NCBI GenBank assembly: GCA_038250135.1
Contig: JBBSCP010000037.1
Coordinates: 1-19,569, forward strand
Direction of reading: 5' to 3'
Origin: Falsiroseomonas sp038250135
GTDB taxonomy: Bacteria > Pseudomonadota > Alphaproteobacteria > Acetobacterales > Acetobacteraceae
Length of the DNA stretch: 19,569 nt
Shown here: in pieces, positions 8,668 to 15,867 of the stretch
Numbering within the stretch: position 1 is the stretch's first letter
Layout: each line of letters opens with the position of its first letter
The notes under the pieces: generated by a model
What the model saw: the letters and a program-made list of their open reading frames with translations, nothing else
What the model was told of the DNA's origin: nothing
Databases searched by the model: none
Translations under genes and position numbers: made by a program

Positions 8668-9645
8668 ATGACAATCACACGCCGCGGCTTGATGGCCGCT
8701 ACCGGCGGACTTGCCCTTGCGCCGAGCGCGCTGCTTGCCCAGCCCGCCTGGCCGGACCGGCCGGTCCGCATGATCGTGGCCTTCCCCGGCGGCTCGACGC
8801 CCGACCTCGCGGCGCGCGCCGTCTCGGGCCATCTCGCGCAGGCGCTCGGCCAGCCGGTGGTGGTGGACAACCGCGCCGGCGGCGGCGGGAACATCGGCAC
8901 GGAGGCGATCGTGCGGGCTACCGACGGGCATACGGTGGGTGTCACCATCGGCGGGCCCGGCAGCACGGCCAAGGTGCTTAACCCGAACCTGACCTATGAC
9001 CCCGCGACGGACCTCACGCCCATCTCGCTGCTGGCGCGGCTGCCTTTTGTGCTGGTGGTGCATCCCTCGGTGCCGGTGCGGAATGCGGCGGAGTTCGTGG
9101 CCTATGCCAAGGCAAATCCGGGCAAGATCAATTACGGCTCCACCGGGCCGGGCACACTTTCCCATCTCGTGATGGAGGATCTGGCGGCGAGCCAGGGATT
9201 CCAGGCCGTGCACGTGCCCTATCGCGCCGTGGCGCAGGCGGTGCTGGACTTGATCGCCGGGCGCATCCAGGCCTTCTTCGCAGCCTCGGGCGGCGTACTC
9301 GGCCAGGTGCGGGAGGGCTCGGTGCGGGCGCTGGCGGTCACCTCGGGCACGCGTATCCCGCAATTGCCAGATGTGCCGACCATGCCGGAATCCGGCGTGG
9401 CGAACGACCCGGCCATCGCCTGGATCGGGATGTTCGGCCCGGCCAACATGCCGGCCGACCGCGTGGCGCGCCTTGCTGCAGAATGCCGCGTGGCGCTGAA
9501 CGCGCCCGAGCAGCGCCGCCTGCTGGAGACGGCGGGATTCGAGCCTGTGGGCTCAACGCCCGCGGAGTTCGGCGCCTTGCAGCGCGCCGAGATCGTGCGG
9601 TGGGGCGGGCTGATCCGCCGCCTGGGCATCGAGCCGACGAGCTGA
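8668..9645 (+). CDS. Bug-family (TctC-like) periplasmic substrate-binding protein
   Basis: The 325-residue product is a tripartite tricarboxylate transporter receptor that captures organic acids in the periplasm. The signal peptide runs to about residue 24 (ALLAQ) and has a twin-arginine start (TRRGLM), so Tat export is possible. Mature-domain hallmarks are WPDRPVRMIVAFPGGSTPD and VVVDNRAGGGGNIG. The ATG at 8668 follows GAGGGAGGAA at good distance, whereas the upstream open frame from 8581 has no such site. No tctA or tctB membrane genes are in the window, as is common for the many orphan Bug genes of such bacteria. Its place after the CoA-transferase and lyase genes suggests it may supply their acid, but this is inference. 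Confidence 0.9.
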   Translation: MTITRRGLMAATGGLALAPSALLAQPAWPDRPVRMIVAFPGGSTPDLAARAVSGHLAQALGQPVVVDNRAGGGGNIGTEAIVRATDGHTVGVTIGGPGSTAKVLNPNLTYDPATDLTPISLLARLPFVLVVHPSVPVRNAAEFVAYAKANPGKINYGSTGPGTLSHLVMEDLAASQGFQAVHVPYRAVAQAVLDLIAGRIQAFFAASGGVLGQVREGSVRALAVTSGTRIPQLPDVPTMPESGVANDPAIAWIGMFGPANMPADRVARLAAECRVALNAPEQRRLLETAGFEPVGSTPAEFGALQRAEIVRWGGLIRRLGIEPTS

Positions 9646-9661
9646 ACCCACGAACGAGCTT

Positions 9662-9701
9662 AACAACAAGAAACGCCGCCGCGGGTTTTTCCACGGCGGC
9701 G
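9662..9701 (-). terminator. Intrinsic terminator of the cold-shock gene
   Basis: CGCCGCCG (9674-9681) pairs with CGGCGGCG (9694-9701) around a 12-base loop. Read leftward it is followed by GUUUCUUGUUGUU, a U-rich tail; read rightward there is no U-run. It therefore ends the leftward csp transcript. It may also block readthrough from the converging Bug gene. Confidence 0.7.
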
Positions 9702-9716
9702 CTTCGAGTGGCGTCA

Positions 9717-9733
9717 GGGGGCGCGATGCCCCC
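9717..9733 (-). terminator. First of two tandem hairpins after the cold-shock gene
   Basis: GGGGGC pairs with GCCCCC around a five-base loop, ten bases past the csp stop. It has no U-tract. It probably protects the mRNA 3' end or supports the U-tailed hairpin that follows. Confidence 0.45.
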
Positions 9734-9742
9734 GGAAGCGGT

Positions 9743-9949
9743 TCAGGACAGCTTCAAGTTGCAGGCCGAAACCTTGCCCTGCTGGCCGCGCTGCACGTCG
9801 TAGGAAATCTTGGCGCCCTCCTTGAGCTCCGTGATCCCTGCGCGCTGCACATCCGAGATGTGGACGAACACGTCGCTCGTGCCGTCCTCAGGCTGGATAA
9901 AGCCGTAGCCCTTGGTCGTGTTGAACCACTTGATGGTGCCGTTGGACAT
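9743..9949 (-). CDS. Cold-shock-domain protein, CspA family
   Basis: The 68-residue product is a single cold-shock domain that binds single-stranded RNA and DNA and melts RNA structure. RNP1 (KGYGFIQ) and RNP2 (VFVHI) are intact, as is the start GTIKWFN. Length is standard. The ATG at 9949 has only a weak GGAT upstream. A leader of about 150-200 bases precedes it, as is usual for cold-inducible csp genes, where the leader controls translation. Whether this copy is cold-induced cannot be told from sequence. It converges on the Bug gene and lies downstream of terC behind a strong hairpin. Confidence 0.95.
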   Translation of the reverse strand: MSNGTIKWFNTTKGYGFIQPEDGTSDVFVHISDVQRAGITELKEGAKISYDVQRGQQGKVSACNLKLS

Positions 9950-10163
9950 GGAAGATCCGATCGCATAGCCGGTGCCGCGGCGCGAATGCGCTGCGGATCA
10001 ATCACGAGGGGAAGGCAGCAGGCTCGGCGCTCGATCACCTTGGCGCAGAGCGCCTCAGCAACAGAAGCAGGAGAGAGCAGGCCGAACCAAACGAGGCTGA
10101 CGCCTGGAAGATGCTCTCCGTGGGGCCAAAAATCAAGTACAGAGTGCGGTACACGCGAAAGTG
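9950..10163 (-). promoter_or_regulatory. Leader and promoter region of the cold-shock gene
   Basis: This 214-base stretch holds no gene. A possible sigma-70 promoter reads leftward: TTGATT (10136-10131), a 17-base spacer, then CATCTT (10113-10108). It would give a leader of about 150 nt, similar to cspA leaders. A small perfect hairpin GGCGC-AGA-GCGCC lies at 10042-10054. The promoter match is modest. Confidence 0.3.
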
Positions 10164-10191
10164 AGGGGCGGCCCGGCAAAGGGCCGCCCCT
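10164..10191 (-). terminator. Strong hairpin after terC
   Basis: AGGGGCGGCCC pairs perfectly with GGGCCGCCCCT (11 pairs) around GGCAAA, six bases beyond the terC stop. Read leftward it is followed by CACTTTCGCG, so the U-tract is poor, but the stem is very stable. It most likely ends the terC transcript ahead of the csp gene. Confidence 0.65.
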
Positions 10192-10196
10192 GGCAG

Positions 10197-11204
10197 TCAA
10201 GCCACCGTCTCGGCCGGCTTGTCGTTACGGGTCTTCCACAGCGAGTAGAAGATGCCGCCCGCGATCAACGCCAGCGTGACGCCGAGCGAGATGGCCGGAT
10301 CGACCTTCCCAAAGATCTGGTTCCAGAAGATCTTCGCCCCGATGAACACCAGCACCAGCGCCAGCGCAAATTTCAGGTAATGGAAGCGATGCACCATCGC
10401 GGCGAGTGCGAAGTACAGCGCGCGCAGGCCGAGGATCGCCATGATGTTCGCGGTGTAGACGATGAAGGTGTCCGTCGTGATGGCGAAGATCGCCGGCACG
10501 CTGTCCACCGCGAAGATCAGGTCGGCGATGTTGATGATGATCAGCGCGAGGAACAGCGGCGTCGCCCAGATCACGATCTTGCCGCTCACCGGGTCGGGCT
10601 TGCGGACGAAGAACTTTTCGTTGTGCAGCTCGTCGGTCACGCGCATGCGCTTCTTCATGAAGCGCACCACCGGGTTCTTTGAGATGTCCGGGTCGCTTTC
10701 CGGGACCACCATCATCTTGATGCCGGTGGCGATCAGGAAGGCGCCAAAGATATACAGCACCCAGCCATATTCCTGCACCAGAGCCGCACCCACCGCGATC
10801 ATGATCCCGCGCAGCACGATCACCGCGATGATGCCCCAGACCAACGCGCGGTACTGGTATTTCCGGGGGATCGCGAAGTAGGTGAAGATCAGGCTGATCA
10901 CGAAGACGTTGTCGATCGACAGCGCCTTTTCGATGAAGAAGCCGGTGAAGAAGGTGATTCCGGCATGCGTGCCGTCCTCGGTCGTGATGTAGCCGTTCTC
11001 GAAGGCCACCCAGATCGCGATGCCGTAAAGAATGGCGAAGCTGATATAGAAGGCGGAAAGATACAGACTCTCGGCGATGCCCATCTCCTTGTCCTCCTTG
11101 TGGAGGACGCCAAGGTCGAAGGCGAGCAGCGAGAGCACGATGGTGAAGAAGCCAAGCCACATCCAGACCGGCTTGCCGATCCATTCAGCGACGAGGAATT
11201 CCAT
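10197..11204 (-). CDS. TerC family integral membrane protein
   Basis: The 335-residue product is a multi-spanning inner-membrane protein of the TerC/Alx family, linked to tellurite resistance and, in studied members, to manganese export. Two repeated acidic membrane motifs are clear: EKALSIDNVFVISL and ADLIFAVDSVPAIFAITTD, followed by TANIMAILGLRALYF. A charged loop of about 35 residues (SDPDISKNP to KPDPVSGK) separates the halves. GGAGAT about eight bases before the ATG at 11204 supports the start. Its leader is long and highly structured. The gene is divergent from tatA. Metal export with delivery to secreted enzymes is the family's likely role; the metal here is unproven. Confidence 0.92.
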   Translation of the reverse strand: MEFLVAEWIGKPVWMWLGFFTIVLSLLAFDLGVLHKEDKEMGIAESLYLSAFYISFAILYGIAIWVAFENGYITTEDGTHAGITFFTGFFIEKALSIDNVFVISLIFTYFAIPRKYQYRALVWGIIAVIVLRGIMIAVGAALVQEYGWVLYIFGAFLIATGIKMMVVPESDPDISKNPVVRFMKKRMRVTDELHNEKFFVRKPDPVSGKIVIWATPLFLALIIINIADLIFAVDSVPAIFAITTDTFIVYTANIMAILGLRALYFALAAMVHRFHYLKFALALVLVFIGAKIFWNQIFGKVDPAISLGVTLALIAGGIFYSLWKTRNDKPAETVA

Positions 11205-11345
11205 AAGTCTATCTCCGGGCGTTGGACGTGCGTCGACCCGGACACGATCCGGGCCGGGCGTCGTGTTTTGCTCTCTGGCGATCCGACATCGCGGCGGCGG
11301 GGCATGACCCGCCGAAGCCGCCAGAGGGGCCCGGACCAGCGCCTA
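11205..11345 (-). promoter_or_regulatory. Structured leader of terC with competing hairpins
   Basis: Read leftward, an arm CTCTGGCG (11326-11319) pairs with CGCCAGAG (11280-11273) and encloses GGCGGG/CCCGCC (11313-11296). Downstream, two hairpins compete. One pairs ACACGA with TCGTGT (11266-11242). The other pairs CCCGGA with TCCGGG (11253-11237) and reuses the same bases. Only one can form, which is what a switch needs. A conserved terC RNA motif has been described upstream of terC genes in alphaproteobacteria; I cannot verify a match from memory. I do not find the GGGGAGUAG core of the yybP-ykoY manganese riboswitch. Confidence 0.4.
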
Positions 11346-11592
11346 TCTGGCTGATGGATTACAACATTGCAACTCAAATTATTCCTGAACGGCACGAAAT
11401 ATTGCGGGCAAATGGCCCCGGACGCCTCCTCGCCGGTTTCGGACGATTTCCTGGTGGCCCCCTGTTGTGTCGCGGCGCCCGGCAGGCCATGTCCGGATTT
11501 GCGCTGACGGATCGCGCGCATTAAGGTCCGTGCAGCAATCAACCGACCGGCCCGCCTTCGTGGCGGGCCCCAAACGGGATCGAGGCGTCGCT
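11346..11592. promoter_or_regulatory. Divergent promoter region between terC and tatA
   Basis: No gene is supported here. A candidate rightward promoter for tatA is TTGCGC (11499-11504), 17 bases, then TAAGGT (11522-11527). The bases around 11360-11390 are AT-rich against the GC background, which suits a leftward terC promoter, but I cannot fix the boxes. A perfect hairpin GGCCCGCC-TTCGT-GGCGGGCC (11549-11569) lies in the tatA leader, 23 bases before the start codon. Confidence 0.35.
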
Positions 11593-11868
11593 ATGGGTTC
11601 ATTCAGCATCTGGCATTGGCTGGTCGTGCTGCTGGTTATTCTGCTGCTTTTCGGTAGCGGCAAGATCAGCGGCCTGATGGGTGACCTCGCCAAGGGCATC
11701 AAATCCTTCAAGTCGAACATGAAGGAAGACGACGACAAGGACGCCTCGATGGCGGCCGATGCGGCGTCTCAGACCCCGGCGCAGAAGGCGGGTTCCATTG
11801 CCGCACCGGGCGCGCAGACCACCGCCTCAACGGCGCAGCCGGCCAACCCCTCCCGCCCCGCCGCCTGA
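11593..11868 (+). CDS. tatA: Sec-independent protein translocase subunit TatA
   Basis: The 91-residue product has the TatA plan: a short periplasmic start, one transmembrane helix (about residues 5-21), the FG hinge (FGSGKI), an amphipathic helix (GLMGDLAKGIKSFKSNM), then an acidic and Ala/Pro/Gln-rich tail. TatA oligomers form the pore that carries folded twin-arginine precursors. The start at 11593 has GAGG seven bases upstream and gives the expected N-terminus; the longer frame from 11467 adds unrelated residues. tatB and tatC are not adjacent, so the other subunits must lie elsewhere. TatE-like duplicate copies are possible. Confidence 0.93.
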   Translation: MGSFSIWHWLVVLLVILLLFGSGKISGLMGDLAKGIKSFKSNMKEDDDKDASMAADAASQTPAQKAGSIAAPGAQTTASTAQPANPSRPAA

Positions 11869-11935
11869 GGCGGCACGGGGCCGGTTTGGTGGACCAGCCG
11901 GGCCGGCAAGGCTAGTCTTGCCCACTTAAGGACGC

Positions 11936-11955
11936 GCCCCGCCTCACTGCGGGGC
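11936..11955 (+). terminator. Hairpin between tatA and the TRAP operon
   Basis: GCCCCGC pairs with GCGGGGC around CTCACT, and outer ACGCG/CGCGT bases can extend it with a bulge. No U-run follows. It could end tatA transcription or lie in the leader of the TRAP-mtn operon. I found no SAM-riboswitch-like core in this gap. Confidence 0.35.
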
Positions 11956-12008
11956 CGCGCGTCGACCCTGAAGTCCGGGGCCGGTGCGTCGCGTTTCGGG
12001 GGGCTTCC

Positions 12009-14003
12009 ATGAATCAACGACCGGCCAAAGCCGAGGACGAGTCCGCCGACGCCATCACCATGGTGGACGACATGGAGTTTGCCTCTGCCCGGCGCGAGCT
12101 GGCGGGCGTGCAGGGCTATGCCTGGCGGGCGGGCGCCACGGCCTTCGTGCTGTGGCACATGTGGGTCTTGCTCGTGGCGCCGGTCGATCCGACTGTCGGA
12201 CGCGCCGTGCATGTGTTTCTCGGCGCCGCGCTGGGCTTCGCCCTGTTCTCGCCGCGCACCGGCAGGCCAGGCGCCTACGTGCCGGTATATGACTGGGCGC
12301 TGATGGCGCTCTGCCTCCTGGTTCTCCTGCACTACATCGTGGATGCCGACGGCATCGAGATGCGCAGCTTCATGGGGCCGAATTGGCAGGATCTGGTGGC
12401 GGGCGGGCTCGGTACGCTCATCGTGCTGGAATTCGCGCGGCGCACGGCGGGGCTCGTGATGCCGATGATCGCGATCGTCTTCATCGCCTATTGCTTCGTC
12501 GGGCCATGGATGCCGGGCATCCTGTATCATACCGGCTTCGCCTGGGATCAGGTGATCGTCGAGCTGTTCGGCAACAATGGCGTGCTCGGCACCATTGTGC
12601 AGGTCTCGGCCACCTTCATCATCCTGTTCGTCACCTTTGCGGCCTTCCTCACGGCGTCCAAGGCGGGCGACTACTTCAACGATTTCGCCCTCGCGCTGGT
12701 TGGCCGCGCGCGCGGCGGGCCGGCCAAGGTCACGGTGATCTCGGGCATCCTGTTCGGCACCATCTCGGGCAGTGCGGTGGCGAATGTCGTGGCATCCGGC
12801 GCCTTCACCATCCCGATGATGCGCCGCGTCGGCTATGACCGCGAAACGGCGGCGGCGGTGGAAGCCACGAGTTCCGCCGGCGGGCAGATCACGCCGCCGG
12901 TGATGGGCGCCGGCGCCTTCATCATGGCCGAGGTGCTCGGCCGCCCCTATACCGACATCGCCCTGGCGGGGCTGATCCCCGCGCTGCTGTTCTACATCGC
13001 CAACTACATCCATTGCGACCTGAACGCGCGCAAATCCGGCATCCGCGGCCTGTCGCGCGACGAACTGCCGCGTTGGGTGGATATCGGCCGGCGCGTCTAT
13101 ATGGCGGCGCCGCTGGTGCTGCTGATCGCGATGCTGGTGATGGGCTATTCCCCCTTCCGCGCCGCCGCCATCGGCATCGCCGCCACCATCGCCATCATGT
13201 TGGGTACGGCGCTGGCACATCGCCTGACCCTGCGGCGGCAGGCGCTGCCGGCGGCCCTGGTGGGCGCCTCGGCGGAGACGCTGGTCGCGATCGAGCGCGC
13301 CCTGTCGGGCAGCGCCAAGGAAGTGATGCAGCTCATCGCCGTCTGCGCCGCCGCGGGCGTGGTGGCGGGCGTGATCGGGCTGACCGGCGTGGGCGGGCGT
13401 TTCGCCTCGATGCTGCTCGACATCGCCGGCGCCTCGACCTTCCTGGCGATGGTGTTCGCCATGCTGGTGGCGATCATTCTCGGCATGGGCGTGCCGACCA
13501 CGGCAGCCTATGCCATCGCCGCTGCGGTGGTGGCGCCGGGGCTGATCCGCATCGGCGTCGAACCGCTGGTCGCGCACATGTTCATCTTCTACTTCGCCAT
13601 CCTCTCGGCCATCACGCCGCCCGTGGCGCTCGCTTCCTTCGCGGCGGCCTCGATGGCCGGCGCCGACATGTGGCGCACCAGCATGATCGCGGTGAAGCTC
13701 GGCCTTGCCACCTTCATCGTGCCCTTCATGTTCTGGCTCTCCCCCGCACTGCTCGCGCAGGGGGACATTGTCCCGATCCTGCAGGCCTTCGCCACCGCCA
13801 CGCTCGGCGTCTGGCTGCTGGCCTGCTCGACCGAGGGGTGGATGGGGAACGGCCCCGTGCCGATGCCGCTGCGGCTGATCGCGGGCTGCGGCGGCATCCT
13901 GCTCATGGTACCGGAGATCTGGACTGACCTCACCGGCCTGATCATCGCGGGCGGCCTGCTCGCCTGGTCGCGCCGCACCCATCCCGCGGAACAGCCGGCG
14001 TGA
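12009..14003 (+). CDS. TRAP transporter permease, fused 4TM/12TM (TAXI type)
   Basis: The 664-residue inner-membrane protein fuses the small and large TRAP subunits that import organic acids using an ion gradient and a periplasmic receptor. About 35 polar residues precede the first helix. Large-subunit motifs are clear: GTISGSAVANVVASGAFTIP, SSAGGQITPPVMGAGAFIMAE, GMGVPTTAAYA and ITPPVALASFAAASMAG. A G-run six bases before the ATG at 12009 supports the start. No TAXI receptor gene is nearby, so the partner is encoded elsewhere. The stop shares bases with the GTG start of mtnB, giving translational coupling to methionine-salvage genes. This suggests a methylthio or related substrate; the ligand itself is not visible in the sequence. 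Confidence 0.93.
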   Translation: MNQRPAKAEDESADAITMVDDMEFASARRELAGVQGYAWRAGATAFVLWHMWVLLVAPVDPTVGRAVHVFLGAALGFALFSPRTGRPGAYVPVYDWALMALCLLVLLHYIVDADGIEMRSFMGPNWQDLVAGGLGTLIVLEFARRTAGLVMPMIAIVFIAYCFVGPWMPGILYHTGFAWDQVIVELFGNNGVLGTIVQVSATFIILFVTFAAFLTASKAGDYFNDFALALVGRARGGPAKVTVISGILFGTISGSAVANVVASGAFTIPMMRRVGYDRETAAAVEATSSAGGQITPPVMGAGAFIMAEVLGRPYTDIALAGLIPALLFYIANYIHCDLNARKSGIRGLSRDELPRWVDIGRRVYMAAPLVLLIAMLVMGYSPFRAAAIGIAATIAIMLGTALAHRLTLRRQALPAALVGASAETLVAIERALSGSAKEVMQLIAVCAAAGVVAGVIGLTGVGGRFASMLLDIAGASTFLAMVFAMLVAIILGMGVPTTAAYAIAAAVVAPGLIRIGVEPLVAHMFIFYFAILSAITPPVALASFAAASMAGADMWRTSMIAVKLGLATFIVPFMFWLSPALLAQGDIVPILQAFATATLGVWLLACSTEGWMGNGPVPMPLRLIAGCGGILLMVPEIWTDLTGLIIAGGLLAWSRRTHPAEQPA

Positions 14004-14608
14004 TTCCTGCGTCCGTCGCGGCGGCCATCGTCGCGGCCGGGCGGCGGCTGGATGCGCTCGGCCTGGTGCCGGCGACGGCGGGAAATTTCTCGATCCGCCT
14101 CGATGCGGCTCACCTCGCCGTCACGGCGTCAGGATGCCACAAGGGGTTCCTGACGCCCGAGGATGTGCTGGTCGTGGACCTCGACGGCACGGTGCAGGGT
14201 AGCGCGCGGAAAAGCTCGGCCGAGACGCTGCTTCATTGCGGCATCTACAGGCGGTTCCCCGAAGCAGGGGCCGTGCTGCATGGCCATTCCATGGCCAATA
14301 CGGTGCTTTCGCGCGCCACGGGCAGCATCCTGACGCTTGCCGGGTATGAATTGTTGAAGGTATTCCCCGGCCTGCCGACGCATGACGCTGCGGTCGAGAT
14401 CCCGGTGCTCCACAACGATCAGGACATCGCCCGGATGCAGCGCGGGCTCGACCGGTTGTGGGACGCGCAGGCCGAGGTGCAGCCCGGCTATTTGATCCGC
14501 GGCCATGGCGCCTATGTCTGGGCGGCCGACATGCCGGGTGCCCTGACCCGGCTGGAGGCGTTGGAATTCATGCTGGGCTGTGAACTGGAAGAAAGGAGGA
14601 TGCGATGA
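14000..14608 (+). CDS. mtnB: Methylthioribulose-1-phosphate dehydratase
   Basis: The 202-residue product is a class II aldolase/adducin-fold enzyme that dehydrates 5-methylthioribulose-1-phosphate to the diketone intermediate of methionine salvage. GNFS (29-31), SGCHKG and SSAET give the substrate and catalytic region; His94 and His96 (HGHS) and His169 (RGHG) are the likely zinc ligands. Translation starts at GTG 14000 within the TRAP stop (GTGA). The stop overlaps mtnD. Class II aldolases with a similar fold cleave related sugar phosphates (fuculose-1-phosphate aldolase, 5-deoxyribose disposal), but the following mtnD and mtnC make the salvage dehydratase the best reading. mtnA, mtnK and mtnP are not in the window. 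Confidence 0.9.
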   Translation: MIPASVAAAIVAAGRRLDALGLVPATAGNFSIRLDAAHLAVTASGCHKGFLTPEDVLVVDLDGTVQGSARKSSAETLLHCGIYRRFPEAGAVLHGHSMANTVLSRATGSILTLAGYELLKVFPGLPTHDAAVEIPVLHNDQDIARMQRGLDRLWDAQAEVQPGYLIRGHGAYVWAADMPGALTRLEALEFMLGCELEERRMR

Positions 14609-15141
14609 GCCGCCTGACCATCTGGGATGCCGCGTCCAATGCGACGCTGGCCGTGATTGAAAATCTCCCCGAAATCTCGGAAAAGCTCGCCGCCATCGGC
14701 GTGCGCTTCGAGCGCTGGCCGCTCGCCGACCTGCCGGCCGAAGCGCCGGCCGAGGCGGTGCTTGCGGCCTATCGCCCGCGCCTCGACGCCTTCATGGGCG
14801 AGACCGGCGCCGGCACGGCAGATGTCATCAAGCTGACGCCGGACCACCCGATGAAAGACGCGATGCGCGCGAAGTTCCTCAGCGAACACACGCATTCCGA
14901 GGATGAGGTGCGCTTCTTCCATGCCGGCTCGGGCAATTTCGTGCTGCATATGGACGGCCGCGTGTTCGACGCGCATTGCACGGCGGGCGACCTGATCAGC
15001 GTGCCGGCGAATTCCAGGCACTGGTTCGATGCCGGCGAGGCACCGAACTTCGCCGTGCTGCGCATCTTCAGCGATACCTCCGGCTGGACGCCGCACTATA
15101 CCGGCACCGACATGGCAGCGCGTTTCCCGGCAGCGGTATGA
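14605..15141 (+). CDS. mtnD: Acireductone dioxygenase
   Basis: The 178-residue cupin oxidises the acireductone of methionine salvage to formate and 4-methylthio-2-oxobutyrate (Fe form), or off-pathway to CO, formate and methylthiopropionate (Ni form). The metal ligands are all present: His95, His97 and Glu101 in EHTHSEDEVR and His139 in NSRHWF. These are one residue off the well-studied Klebsiella numbering. Length is typical. GGAGG six bases before the ATG decides the start. The gene overlaps mtnB and mtnC by ATGA junctions. Confidence 0.96.
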   Translation: MSRLTIWDAASNATLAVIENLPEISEKLAAIGVRFERWPLADLPAEAPAEAVLAAYRPRLDAFMGETGAGTADVIKLTPDHPMKDAMRAKFLSEHTHSEDEVRFFHAGSGNFVLHMDGRVFDAHCTAGDLISVPANSRHWFDAGEAPNFAVLRIFSDTSGWTPHYTGTDMAARFPAAV

Positions 15142-15812
15142 TAAGGGCCATCGTCACCGACATCGAAGGCACCACCACCGCCATCGCCTACGTGAAGGAG
15201 ACGATGTTCCCTTTCGCCGAGGCCGCGATGGACGGTTTCCTCGATGCTGAAAGCAATACGCCGGAGGTCGCCGCCATCCTCGCCGAAATCGGCGACAACC
15301 CACGCGCAAGGCTGCGCGAATGGATGGCGGCGGACGCCAAGGCCACGCCGCTGAAATCGCTGCAGGGCCTGATCTGGGCGGCGGGCTTCGCCGATGGTCG
15401 CCTCAAGGGCCATCTCTGGCCCGACGTCGCGGCCTGCCTGCGCGCCTGGCATGCCGGCGGGCTGCGCCTCGCCGTCTACTCCTCGGGCTCGGTCGGCGCC
15501 CAGAAGCTGCTGTTCGGCCATAGCGTCGCGGGCGATCTCACGGCCCTGTTCGCCGCCTTCTTCGACACGCGCATGGGCGGCAAGCGCGCGCCCGCTTCCT
15601 ATGCCGCGATCGCCACGGACCTCGCCCTTCCCCCCGCCGAAATCCTGTTCCTCTCCGACGTGGTGGAGGAGCTGGACGCCGCCGCCGCCGCAGGTCTCGG
15701 CACCTGTCAGCTGGTTCGCGCGCCCGATGGCACGCGCCCCGGCGGCCGGCATCCGGAAGCAGCAGATTTCAACGGCGTTACGCAGCTGTTCGATCTGCCG
15801 AAGCCGGGGTGA
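15138..15812 (+). CDS. mtnC: Enolase-phosphatase E1 (acireductone synthase)
   Basis: The 224-residue HAD-superfamily enzyme enolises and dephosphorylates the diketone phosphate made by MtnB, giving the acireductone used by MtnD. The four HAD motifs are in order: DIEGTT (8-13, nucleophile Asp8 and the E1-typical Glu10), YSSGSV (114-119), Lys149 in MGGKRAP, and FLSDVVEELDAA (Asp174). ATG at 15138 overlaps the mtnD stop. There is no clear ribosome site, so it is probably translated by coupling. The open frame extends upstream to 14976, but that part only overlaps mtnD. Confidence 0.95.
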   Translation: MIRAIVTDIEGTTTAIAYVKETMFPFAEAAMDGFLDAESNTPEVAAILAEIGDNPRARLREWMAADAKATPLKSLQGLIWAAGFADGRLKGHLWPDVAACLRAWHAGGLRLAVYSSGSVGAQKLLFGHSVAGDLTALFAAFFDTRMGGKRAPASYAAIATDLALPPAEILFLSDVVEELDAAAAAGLGTCQLVRAPDGTRPGGRHPEAADFNGVTQLFDLPKPG

Positions 15813-15867
15813 CAGCCCGCCACGGGCCGCGCTACATGCCCCCGACCCCAGGGTGGGAGCCTGCAAC

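Noticed and set aside
11205..11400. yybP-ykoY manganese riboswitch before terC
   Set aside because: The conserved GGGGAGUAG core is not found on the leftward strand, although the leader is structured.
11869..12008. SAM or SAH riboswitch before the TRAP-mtn operon
   Set aside because: Only a simple GC-rich hairpin is present; no recognisable SAM-binding core.
11769..13982. 737-residue leftward open frame opposite the TRAP permease
   Set aside because: His/Asp/Arg-rich composition typical of the antisense of membrane-protein codons; no motif.
14976..15137. Upstream extension of MtnC within the mtnD region
   Set aside because: It overlaps mtnD, and MIRAIVTDIEGTT at 15138 is the normal start of the family.
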